Assembly: GCF_900096565.1 (NCBI RefSeq)
Contig: NZ_FMYP01000018.1
Span: forward strand, 1-32,174
Origin: Williamwhitmania taraxaci
GTDB lineage: Bacteria > Bacteroidota > Bacteroidia > Bacteroidales > Williamwhitmaniaceae
DNA: 32,174 nt
Direction: 5' to 3'
The first letter of the stretch is position 1. Each line of letters starts with the position of its first letter. The notes beneath the pieces are model-generated. The model was not told where the DNA came from. It made no database searches and worked only from the letters and a program-made list of their open reading frames with translations. Both the position numbers and the translations under genes were made by a program. Shown piece by piece: positions 18,693 through 25,419 of the stretch.

Positions 18693-20480
18693 ATGAATTT
18701 GGAAACATACTTCTTCGAAAAGGTTACTGAGGCGATTAAGGCTCTATATGGTGTTGATGTAAATGAGGGCTTGGTGCAGCTGCAGAAAACTAGAAAGGAG
18801 TTTAGTGGAGATATTACACTTGTGGCCTTTCCATTGCTTAAAATATCGAAGAAAGGACCGGAGCAAACTGCCGAAGCCCTTGGCGAATACTTAAGTGCGA
18901 CTAACCCTGAAGTTAGCAGCTATAATGTTGTTAAAGGTTTTTTAAATATCTCCATGTCGAGTTCCTTTTGGCTGGAGCGTATGCGCGAAATTGCATTGCA
19001 GCCGAATTTTGGTCAGGGACCCGATTCCGGTAAAACGGAAATGGTAGAGTATTCTTCCCCCAATACCAACAAACCTCTTCACTTGGGCCACGTGCGAAAT
19101 AACTTGCTGGGAGCCTCCGTTTCTCGCTTGCTTAAAATGGCAGGACACAAGGTTGTGCAAGTAAATTTGGTAAACGATAGGGGTATTCACATCTGTAAGT
19201 CGATGGTTGCATGGAAGCGATTCGGCAACGGAGAGACCCCCATCAGCAGCGGAAAAAAAGGCGACCACTTGGTGGGCGATTACTATGTGGCCTTCGATAA
19301 AGCATATAAAGCCGAAATCCAAGGGCTCATCGCTCATGAGATCAGTAAAGAGGATGCCGAGAAAAACGCACCCATTATGGTGGAAGCGCAAGCAATGCTC
19401 CGCAATTGGGAGAAGGGCGATAAGGCAACCATTGATCTTTGGACAACCATGAATGGTTGGGTGTATGAAGGATTTGCAAAAACATATACCGATCTTGGCA
19501 TCAGCTTCGATAAAACCTACTACGAATCACAAACCTACCTGCTGGGTAAAGCAATTGTTATGGAGGGGCTCGAAAAGGGTGTCTTCTACAAGCGCGAGGA
19601 TGGTTCCATCTGGATTGATCTCACTGCCGATGGGCTAGACGAGAAGTTGCTTCTTAGGGCCGATGGAACCTCCGTTTATATGACTCAGGATATTGGAACT
19701 GCCGTTCAGCGGTTCTCCGACGAGAAGCTCGATGATCATATTTATGTGGTTGGTAATGAGCAAAACTATCACTTTCAAGTGCTTAAACTGGTGCTCGAGA
19801 AGTTAGGTCATCAGTGGGCTAAGCACCTGTTTCACCTCTCCTATGGGATGGTTGAGCTGCCTGAGGGTAAGATGAAATCGCGCGAGGGAACAGTAGTCGA
19901 TGCCGACGAGCTGGTGGAGGAGATGATTGCAACCGCTCGGGCCATGTCGCAGGAGCTGGGCAAGCTCGAAGGGCGCAGCGAAGAGGAAGCCGTTCAGGTG
20001 TCTCGCTTAGTTGGCTTGGGTGCCCTTAAATACTTTATCCTGAAGGTAGATCCTCGAAAAACGATGACCTTCGATCCTAAGGAATCCATCGATTTTAATG
20101 GGAATACTGGCCCATTTATTCAATATACTTACGCCCGTATCAAATCGGTGCTTCGGAAGGCACAAGATCTTGGCTTTAGCGCGACGCTTGCTGAAAAGCC
20201 ACAGTATCAACTCGCCGATAAAGAGATTTCCCTAGTAAAGTTGGTTGATGAGTTTCCTGCCACCATTCAGGCTGCCGCAGCCGATCTTAGTCCTGCCCTC
20301 ATTGCTAACTATTGCTTCGAGCTGGCCAAGGAGTTCAACCAATTCTACCACGACTTGACCATACTTAAAGAGGAAAATCAGGAGGTTCGCAGCTTTAGGC
20401 TCGTACTCTCTACGCAAGTATCCACGGTTATTGCTTCGGCAATGGCTCTGTTGGGCATTGATGTTCCGGAACGTATGTAG
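18693..20480 (+). CDS. argS: Arginyl-tRNA synthetase
   Basis: Class I synthetase that charges tRNA-Arg with arginine. The 595-residue protein has the N-terminal Add1 domain (1-100, FSGDITLVAFPLLK), the SSPNTNKPLHLGHVRNNLLG signature with the HIGH motif as HLGH (about 130-133), VNDRGIHICKSM, the YMTQDIGTA and YVVGNEQNYHFQVL segments, and a KMSK-type loop as KMKSREGTVV near residue 393. It ends with the alpha-helical anticodon domain (DALR, TYARIKSVLRKA to IASAMALLGIDVPERM). KMKSR instead of KMSKS is common in ArgS. It is followed 65 bp later by ffh on the same strand. Confidence 0.97.
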   Translation: MNLETYFFEKVTEAIKALYGVDVNEGLVQLQKTRKEFSGDITLVAFPLLKISKKGPEQTAEALGEYLSATNPEVSSYNVVKGFLNISMSSSFWLERMREIALQPNFGQGPDSGKTEMVEYSSPNTNKPLHLGHVRNNLLGASVSRLLKMAGHKVVQVNLVNDRGIHICKSMVAWKRFGNGETPISSGKKGDHLVGDYYVAFDKAYKAEIQGLIAHEISKEDAEKNAPIMVEAQAMLRNWEKGDKATIDLWTTMNGWVYEGFAKTYTDLGISFDKTYYESQTYLLGKAIVMEGLEKGVFYKREDGSIWIDLTADGLDEKLLLRADGTSVYMTQDIGTAVQRFSDEKLDDHIYVVGNEQNYHFQVLKLVLEKLGHQWAKHLFHLSYGMVELPEGKMKSREGTVVDADELVEEMIATARAMSQELGKLEGRSEEEAVQVSRLVGLGALKYFILKVDPRKTMTFDPKESIDFNGNTGPFIQYTYARIKSVLRKAQDLGFSATLAEKPQYQLADKEISLVKLVDEFPATIQAAAADLSPALIANYCFELAKEFNQFYHDLTILKEENQEVRSFRLVLSTQVSTVIASAMALLGIDVPERM

Positions 20481-20510
20481 CAAACAGTATGGACTAGAAT
20501 GGTTTTTTGT

Positions 20511-20518
20511 TAAATTTG
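20511..20518 (+). promoter_or_regulatory. Possible -7 promoter box of ffh
   Basis: TAAATTTG matches TAnnTTTG 27 bp before the ffh ATG; no clear -33 TTG at 19-21 bp upstream. Confidence 0.4.
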
Positions 20519-20545
20519 TATCCCAATCTTAAGAGACGATAGCAT

Positions 20546-21877
20546 ATGTTTGAGAACTTATCCGAAAAGCTGGAACGGTCGTTTAAGCTATTAAAAGGTG
20601 AAGGTAAAATTACTGAGATTAACGTTGCCGAAACGCTAAAAGAGGTCCGCAAGGCACTTCTCGACGCCGACGTTAACTACAAGATAGCCAAAAATTTTAC
20701 CGATGAGGTGAAGAAGTTGGCCCTCGGGGCAAACGTGCTTAATGCTGTTAAGCCGGGACAAATGATGATTAAAATTGTGCACGATGAGCTGGCCAAGCTC
20801 ATGGGCGGCACAATGACCGATATCGATCTAAAGGGAACTCCTTCGGTTATCTTAGTGGCTGGTTTGCAAGGTTCCGGTAAGACTACCTTCTCGGGTAAGT
20901 TAGCCAACCATTTAAAATCAAAAAAGGGTCGTCAGCCCCTGCTCGTTGCCTGCGACGTTTACCGTCCTGCGGCTGTTGAGCAGCTTAAGGTGCTTGGTGC
21001 CAGTATTGGTGTTCCTGTATTCTTCGAAGAGGGAAGTACCGACCCTATTGCCATTGCCAAAGCAGCTGTGGCCCATGCCAAGAGCAAGGGCTACAACGTA
21101 GTTATTGTGGATACCGCTGGTCGTTTGGCCGTGGATGAGGCCATGATGAAAGAGGTTACCAAGATTAAGGATGCCATTAAACCACAGGAAATTCTCTTTG
21201 TGGTGGACTCTATGACGGGTCAGGATGCCGTGAATACCGCCAAGGAGTTCAACGACAGGCTCGACTTTAGCGGGGTGGTACTCACCAAACTCGATGGTGA
21301 TACCCGCGGTGGTGCTGCACTTTCCATCCGTTCCATTGTCGACAAGCCTATAAAGTTTGTTAGTGCCGGGGAGAAGATGGAGTCACTTGATGTGTTCCAC
21401 CCCGAGCGTATGGCCGATCGTATCCTCGGAATGGGCGATATTGTTTCGCTGGTTGAGCGCGCACAGGAGCAGTTCGATACAGAAGAGGCTCGTAAGCTGC
21501 ACAAGAAGATTGCCAAGAATCAGTTCAACTTCAACGACTTCCTTTCCCAGATCTCCCAAATTAAGAAGATGGGTAACCTGAAGGACTTGGCCGGGATGAT
21601 TCCGGGCATGAACAAGATGCTCAAGAATGTCGATATTGATGATGATGCCTTCAAGAGCATTGAGGCCATCATTTACTCCATGACCCCAGCCGAGCGCGAA
21701 AATCCGGAGTTGCTGAATGGTAGCCGTCGCAAGCGCATTGCTTCAGGGAGTGGAACAACTATACCTGAAGTGAATAAGCTGCTTAAGCAGTTTGAAGAAA
21801 CACGTAAGATGATGAAGATGATGACCGGTGGCGGAAAGAATATTGCCCGTATGATGGGGAATATGCCACGTCAGTAA
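20546..21877 (+). CDS. ffh: Signal recognition particle protein Ffh
   Basis: Ffh binds 4.5S RNA and signal sequences and delivers ribosomes to the membrane through FtsY. The 443-residue protein has the N domain (1-90, with EGKITEINVAETLKEVRKAL and LLDADVNYKIAK), the GTPase G domain with G1 GLQGSGKTT (about 106-114), CDVYRPAAVEQL, G3 VDTAGRLAVDE, G4 TKLDGDTRGGAALS, and the Met-rich M domain (330-443, with MIPGMNKMLKNV and SRRKRIASGSG for RNA binding). The end KMMKMMTGGGKNIARMMGNM is a typical short M-domain tail. folD starts 18 bp later, so both are probably in one transcript. Confidence 0.97.
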   Translation: MFENLSEKLERSFKLLKGEGKITEINVAETLKEVRKALLDADVNYKIAKNFTDEVKKLALGANVLNAVKPGQMMIKIVHDELAKLMGGTMTDIDLKGTPSVILVAGLQGSGKTTFSGKLANHLKSKKGRQPLLVACDVYRPAAVEQLKVLGASIGVPVFFEEGSTDPIAIAKAAVAHAKSKGYNVVIVDTAGRLAVDEAMMKEVTKIKDAIKPQEILFVVDSMTGQDAVNTAKEFNDRLDFSGVVLTKLDGDTRGGAALSIRSIVDKPIKFVSAGEKMESLDVFHPERMADRILGMGDIVSLVERAQEQFDTEEARKLHKKIAKNQFNFNDFLSQISQIKKMGNLKDLAGMIPGMNKMLKNVDIDDDAFKSIEAIIYSMTPAERENPELLNGSRRKRIASGSGTTIPEVNKLLKQFEETRKMMKMMTGGGKNIARMMGNMPRQ

Positions 21878-21895
21878 TCCTTTAAATAACGATAC

Positions 21896-22777
21896 ATGGA
21901 ACTTATCGACGGAAAGAAGATTGCCGATGCGGTGAAGCAAGAGATTGCGCTTGAGGTGGAATCCATTCGGGTTGCCGGAGGGAAAATTCCTCACCTATGC
22001 GCTATTTTGGTGGGCCACGATGGCGCAAGCGAGACCTATGTGGGGCACAAGGAGAAATCCTGTGCACAAGTTGGGTTTAAGTCTACCTTGCTTCGATTTG
22101 AGGATACCATTTCGGAGGCCGACCTGCTTGCCGAGATCATAAAGGTAAACGATGATGATGATATCGATGGCCTCATCGTTCAAATGCCGCTTCCAAAGCA
22201 TATCAACGAGCAAAAGATAATAGAAGCCATCAATCCGAAGAAGGATGTGGATGGATTTCATCCCATCAACGTGGGTCGAATGGTGATTGGGCTTCCTGCC
22301 TACATCTCGGCTACACCCGATGGCATAATGGAGCTGCTACGCCGCTATAGTATACCCACCGCGGGCAAACGCTGCGTGGTGATTGGCCGCAGCAACATTG
22401 TGGGACGCCCTATGGCTAACCTGCTTTCGCATAAGGGAACTCCCGGCGATTGCACCGTTACAATTTGCCATAGCCGCACACAAAACATGAAAGAGGTATG
22501 CCTCGAGGCCGATATTATTGTTGCTGCCTTAGGTAAACCTGAGTTTCTTACTGCCGATATGGTTAAGGAGGGTGCAACCGTTATCGATGTGGGTATAACC
22601 CGTGTGGCCTCCAATAAGACTAAGAATGGTTGGAAGCTGGTAGGCGATGTAAAGTTCGATGAGGTGGCCCCCAAATGCAGCTTTATTACGCCCGTTCCCG
22701 GTGGTGTTGGCCCCATGACCATTGTATCGCTCATGAAGAATACCCTCATGGCTGCTAAACGCGAAATTTACGGATAG
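21896..22777 (+). CDS. folD: Bifunctional methylenetetrahydrofolate dehydrogenase/cyclohydrolase FolD
   Basis: FolD interconverts 5,10-methylene-, methenyl- and 10-formyl-tetrahydrofolate in one-carbon metabolism, using NADP. The 293-residue length is normal. Y48 and K52 in [12 protein letters not shown] match the catalytic Tyr and Lys. Other family motifs are [25 protein letters not shown], the Rossmann segment [36 protein letters not shown] and the terminal [20 protein letters not shown]. It is closely linked to ffh and ends with a strong terminator. Confidence 0.97.
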   Translation: MELIDGKKIADAVKQEIALEVESIRVAGGKIPHLCAILVGHDGASETYVGHKEKSCAQVGFKSTLLRFEDTISEADLLAEIIKVNDDDDIDGLIVQMPLPKHINEQKIIEAINPKKDVDGFHPINVGRMVIGLPAYISATPDGIMELLRRYSIPTAGKRCVVIGRSNIVGRPMANLLSHKGTPGDCTVTICHSRTQNMKEVCLEADIIVAALGKPEFLTADMVKEGATVIDVGITRVASNKTKNGWKLVGDVKFDEVAPKCSFITPVPGGVGPMTIVSLMKNTLMAAKREIYG

Positions 22778-22798
22778 GAACCATTCCATAGAATACCA

Positions 22799-22826
22799 AA
22801 AGCTCGGAGCAATCCGAGCTTTTTTG
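22799..22826 (+). terminator. Intrinsic terminator after folD
   Basis: Perfect stem AAAGCTCGGA (22799-22808), GCAA tetraloop, TCCGAGCTTT (22813-22822), then T. The convergent minus-strand lipoprotein gene ends 50 bp away and may use the same hairpin. Confidence 0.92.
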
Positions 22827-22872
22827 TTGTGAATTCATACTGATGAGCACAACATACCACTGGTTTTGCCTA

Positions 22873-23613
22873 CTACAACGTAACTATGCGTGACACCTTA
22901 TATTCGTTATCGAACTTGGTTTTATAAAATACCACGATCTCCACTTCGCGCTTGGAGGTTAGCTGGCTTCTGTATATCTCGATGGATCCTTTGCCGTTGA
23001 TCACCCTTATTTTCTTGTAGGGCTGGGTGTCGGAAACAATTGGATACTTCGCATATAGCCGATAGGTGTTTATTACGGGGTTCATATTAACGGTAATGTC
23101 GTATTTCCCTACACTCTTTATCCCATTTGCTACGGCTACTTCCATTTGTGCCAATGGGATAATGGAACCATCCTCGGCATACTCTTTTAAATCTCCAAGC
23201 CCCTTGCTCATGGCATAGGTTTGATCCGATTTAAGCTTTCCACTGCGGTAGTACTGGCGGTATTTTCCATTACGTTTGCCCATATGAAAGGATACCTCTT
23301 TCGATTTCTCGCCCGTGATGTAGTATTCAGTCTCCACGCCATCCTTTTTACCCATACGAGCAACTACGCTCGATTTTGCTTTTCCGTTGGAGTAGTAGTA
23401 TACGCACATTCCGTTTGGCATGCTATCCTTAATCTCGATATTGGACAATAGCGCTCCATCGCGCGAGTAAATCTTTTTTACCCCTTTTACTAGTGACCCC
23501 TCGATAATCTCTAAACTCCCATCGGGTAGCGTTTGCTTGGATATACCATTATCGCAAGCATTAAAGGAGATGCACAGCAAAGCGCAAGCAAGAATTGCAA
23601 TTGTGTGTCGCAT
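22873..23613 (-). CDS. MORN/YwqK-like repeat lipoprotein
   Basis: A 246-residue protein with a lipoprotein-type signal (TIAILACALLCISFNAC, lipidated Cys probably at 20, then DNG). The middle contains degenerate repeats of about 20-23 residues with 'Y-Y.-(S/T)G.-K-S' cores: VYYYSNGKAKSSV, TEYYITGEKSKEVSFH and RQYYRSGKLKSDQTY. This is the MORN_2/YwqK-like pattern found in many Bacteroidetes envelope proteins. The C-terminal 90 residues (from about 155) have no recognisable motif. No partner toxin gene is adjacent. Function unknown; an outer-membrane lipoprotein location is likely. Promoter box on the minus strand at 23655-23662. Confidence 0.75.
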   Translation of the reverse strand: MRHTIAILACALLCISFNACDNGISKQTLPDGSLEIIEGSLVKGVKKIYSRDGALLSNIEIKDSMPNGMCVYYYSNGKAKSSVVARMGKKDGVETEYYITGEKSKEVSFHMGKRNGKYRQYYRSGKLKSDQTYAMSKGLGDLKEYAEDGSIIPLAQMEVAVANGIKSVGKYDITVNMNPVINTYRLYAKYPIVSDTQPYKKIRVINGKGSIEIYRSQLTSKREVEIVVFYKTKFDNEYKVSRIVTL

Positions 23614-23654
23614 AGGGAGTGGTTTTGTTTTAGGTTTTATGAAGAACTATTAAC

Positions 23655-23662
23655 CAAATATA
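23655..23662 (-). promoter_or_regulatory. Probable -7 promoter box of the MORN-like lipoprotein gene
   Basis: On the minus strand this reads TATATTTG, a full match to TAnnTTTG, 41 bp before the ATG. The -33 region does not show a clear TTG. Confidence 0.5.
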
Positions 23663-23715
23663 GCACATAACATTGGTAATGCATGAGCCTTTTATTAGGT
23701 GCGATTATTTCCGGG

Positions 23716-23934
23716 CTAATCGAAGAGATCTCCATCCAGCGCATCGCCCAGTATTCCCCCAACCATGCTTCCCCCGAGTAATCCGCCTAATAGGGCCGAA
23801 TCGGTAGCGGCTCCAATGATCGTTGAAACTATAATGGAATCGGGGCTATTCTTCGTCACGCGCTCTTCATTCGGACACTCGTGGTAGTCGATGCTGGAGA
23901 TAATATATTCGTTGCAATGTTTACAGTAGGGCAT
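23716..23934 (-). CDS. Small protein with N-terminal zinc-ribbon half and glycine-rich hydrophobic tail
   Basis: A 72-residue protein. It opens MPYCKHCNEYI, then DYHECPNEE, so Cys at 4 and 7 (CxxC), plus His and Cys further on, can form a small zinc site. Residues 38-72 (IIVSTIIGAATDSALLGGLL and then GGSMVGGILGDALDGDLFD) are glycine-zipper-like, possibly membrane-associated. The frame is open to an upstream ATG at 24177, but the extra 81 residues look non-coding in composition, so I start at 23934. No ribosome site is evident. I do not recognise a named family; small proteins of this layout occur in Bacteroidetes. Confidence is moderate that it is expressed. Confidence 0.55.
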   Translation of the reverse strand: MPYCKHCNEYIISSIDYHECPNEERVTKNSPDSIIVSTIIGAATDSALLGGLLGGSMVGGILGDALDGDLFD

Positions 23935-24363
23935 AGTGTAAGGATGAAGATAGTAAATAAGTAGAATGAACGTTTCCGGTTCTATATAATCGGTTTTTTC
24001 GACCCATGCCTTCAATAATCCCTGTAGAATGAATCTTTCAACAAATGTAGCATAAATCGAACAGAAGAACGAATAACCGTATGTGTAGAAGCAAGAAACA
24101 ATGGCTACACCACGTTGGGATCGTTTTAGTTGTTTGGCAACGAATAGGCAATAAAACTCTGGTATGCAGTTGCCCAATATTTATAAGCCATATATCCGAA
24201 ACGAATTCTAAATGGTAGAAGCTGGTGTCTTGACTGCTAGGTTGTTAATACAAATTGCTCTTTCTTCCTATTTGTCGATATTTCGCAGGTTGATGCTCTG
24301 TTTGTAGTGAAGATGTATCGTCAACGAATACTATTTAGCTGCTAAGATTTCCTGCTTTGCCTC

Positions 24364-24394
24364 TTGACAACCGTTCTTTTCTGTTGTATATTTA
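24364..24394 (+). promoter_or_regulatory. Probable promoter of the HU-like gene
   Basis: TTG (24364-24366), 20-bp spacer and TATATTTA (24387-24394), one base off TAnnTTTG. This is the Bacteroidetes -33/-7 layout, and it lies 53 bp before the GTG start. Confidence 0.5.
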
Positions 24395-24447
24395 GGCTAT
24401 TATTAGTGACGATATTTGCTTTATTAACTATTTAAACTACTATTTAG

Positions 24448-24834
24448 GTGAGTGGAATAAAGTATAAAGTTACAGAAAAAGGGCAGCCCGGTGTTATCGG
24501 CGGTGGAGTAAAGAAGTGTTATGCCCAAGTTGTTTTCGGCGACGAGGTTACCGTAGACGATCTCTCCAAGGAAATTGAAAAGTTTTGTTCCCTAAGCGAG
24601 CCCGACGTTCGGGCAGTAATTCTCGCACTGGAAAACGTAATCCAGACTAAGCTCTCCGAAGGCCGTATTGTTCGCCTAGAGAAGTTAGGTTCATTGTATC
24701 CTGCCATAAGCAGCCAAGGCGAAGAGAAGGCCGAGGATGTTGATGCAAATTCAATAAAGAGTGTGAGCGTAAACTACCGTCCTGGTGCGCGCATTCTTTC
24801 TGCAATGAACGATGCCGGTTTTAAGAAGGTTTAA
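24448..24834 (+). CDS. HU-family DNA-binding protein (Bacteroidetes HU-related)
   Basis: A 128-residue member of the HU-related group common in Bacteroidales, thought to bind DNA as a dimer. The start MSGIKYKVTEKGQPGVIGGG, the long second segment KCYAQVVFGDEVTVDDLSKE, the helix DVRAVILALENVIQTKLSEG and the arm region RIVRLEKLGSLYPAISS match that group. The C-terminal part VNYRPGARILSAMNDAGF replaces the usual HU tail. The start codon is GTG at 24448; the protein begins correctly for the family there and no ATG start is available. It has its own promoter and terminator. Confidence 0.85.
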   Translation: MSGIKYKVTEKGQPGVIGGGVKKCYAQVVFGDEVTVDDLSKEIEKFCSLSEPDVRAVILALENVIQTKLSEGRIVRLEKLGSLYPAISSQGEEKAEDVDANSIKSVSVNYRPGARILSAMNDAGFKKV

Positions 24835-24862
24835 CCCCGCTACGCTTTCAGTAGCAAATTCC

Positions 24863-24891
24863 AGCCCCTTGCCGCCAAGCAAGGGGCTTTT
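24863..24891 (+). terminator. Intrinsic terminator after the HU-like gene
   Basis: AGCCCCTTGC (24863-24872), loop CGCCAA, GCAAGGGGCT (24879-24888), then TTT. Perfect 10-bp stem. Confidence 0.88.
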
Positions 24892-24916
24892 GTATGTAAC
24901 TGATTCATAGTGCGCC

Positions 24917-25022
24917 AAAACCACGCGTCGTTTTACCCCGAGGCACACGTGGTTTGCCTCAAAACCACAGGTGGTTTTGCTTCGAGACACATGTGGTTTG
25001 CCTTAAAACCACACGTGGTTTT
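24917..25022. repeat. 44-bp palindrome-rich tandem repeat, 2.4 copies
   Basis: Units start at 24917, 24961 and 25005 (the last only 18 bp). Units 1 and 2 are both exactly 44 bp and differ at about eight positions. Each full unit holds two CACGTG-type palindromes: AAAACCAC-nn-GTGGTTTT and a second GTGGTTTG core flanked by GAGGCA/TGCCTC (clearest in unit 1). The final 18 bp, AAAACCACACGTGGTTTT, is a nearly perfect palindrome. Function unknown. Confidence 0.85.
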
Positions 25023-25300
25023 TTCAAATATTTGAAGTGGTGCGATATTGCTTGGTAGTGAGATGTTTGTGTTTGTGGCTTTTTGAGGAGTAAATGCTAT
25101 GAAAGAATGATGTTGAATGCAGCATGATTTGCTACAAATTCTCATTTGTGTAATAGAAATGTCAAGATTGTTTTGGCTTTTTAAATAAATATATTAAACT
25201 TTGAGATAGCCAATTGCAATAAATGATGGAATAGGGAAGTTGGCTGAAGTTTAAATAAGCGATTTAGAAATTGCGTGTGAAATGGGGATAGATAGTGCAT

Positions 25301-25380
25301 AAAAACAACAAAGGCGACTTGCGCCGCCTTAAATGTTTTCACAACGGAATAATCCTTATTGTGAATTGCTTCAGATTGTA
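25301..25380 (-). ncRNA. Probable tracrRNA of the type II-C system
   Basis: Read on the minus strand: an anti-repeat-like 5' part (CTGAAGCAATTCACAATAAG), a small GGATTATTCC nexus-like hairpin, a spacer with GTTGTGAAAACATTT, and an intrinsic terminator. The terminator stem is AAGGCGGC / GTCGCCTT (25323-25330 with 25311-25318, one G-T wobble) around a GCAA tetraloop, followed by TGTTGTTTTT. The layout (anti-repeat, nexus, terminator hairpin) and the position just before cas9, divergently transcribed, fit type II-C tracrRNAs. The predicted crRNA repeat would contain a segment close to TTGTGAATTGCTTCAG. No array is visible to confirm pairing. Confidence 0.75.
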
Positions 25381-25383
25381 ATG

Positions 25384-25414
25384 CAATATTAAACGATATA
25401 TATCAAAATACAAA
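25384..25414 (-). promoter_or_regulatory. Promoter of the tracrRNA
   Basis: On the minus strand TTTG (25414-25411), a spacer of exactly 19 bp and TAATATTG (25391-25384). This fits the Bacteroidetes -33/-7 layout with one mismatch. Transcription would begin near 25379-25381. The promoter lies only 6-36 bp before the cas9 ATG, so it overlaps any cas9 promoter or leader. Confidence 0.65.
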
Positions 25415-25419
25415 ATATT

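Larger units (their letters stand above)
24892..25419. other. 528-bp intergenic region before cas9
   Basis: No protein gene recognised. From left to right it holds the 44-bp palindromic repeat (24917-25022), an AT-rich stretch at 25023-25300 with small inverted repeats (ACAAAT/ATTTGT around 25133-25148; AGCCAA/TTGGCT about 25207-25244) but no clear RNA or gene, and then the minus-strand tracrRNA with its promoter (25301-25414). Confidence 0.7.

Noticed and set aside
23935-24177. N-terminal extension of the small zinc-ribbon gene to an ATG at 24177
   Set aside because: The 81 extra residues look like translated non-coding DNA, while a clean protein starts at 23934.
24917-25022. Tandem repeat considered as a CRISPR array
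   Set aside because: Units are contiguous palindromes without unique spacers and do not match the predicted tracrRNA partner.
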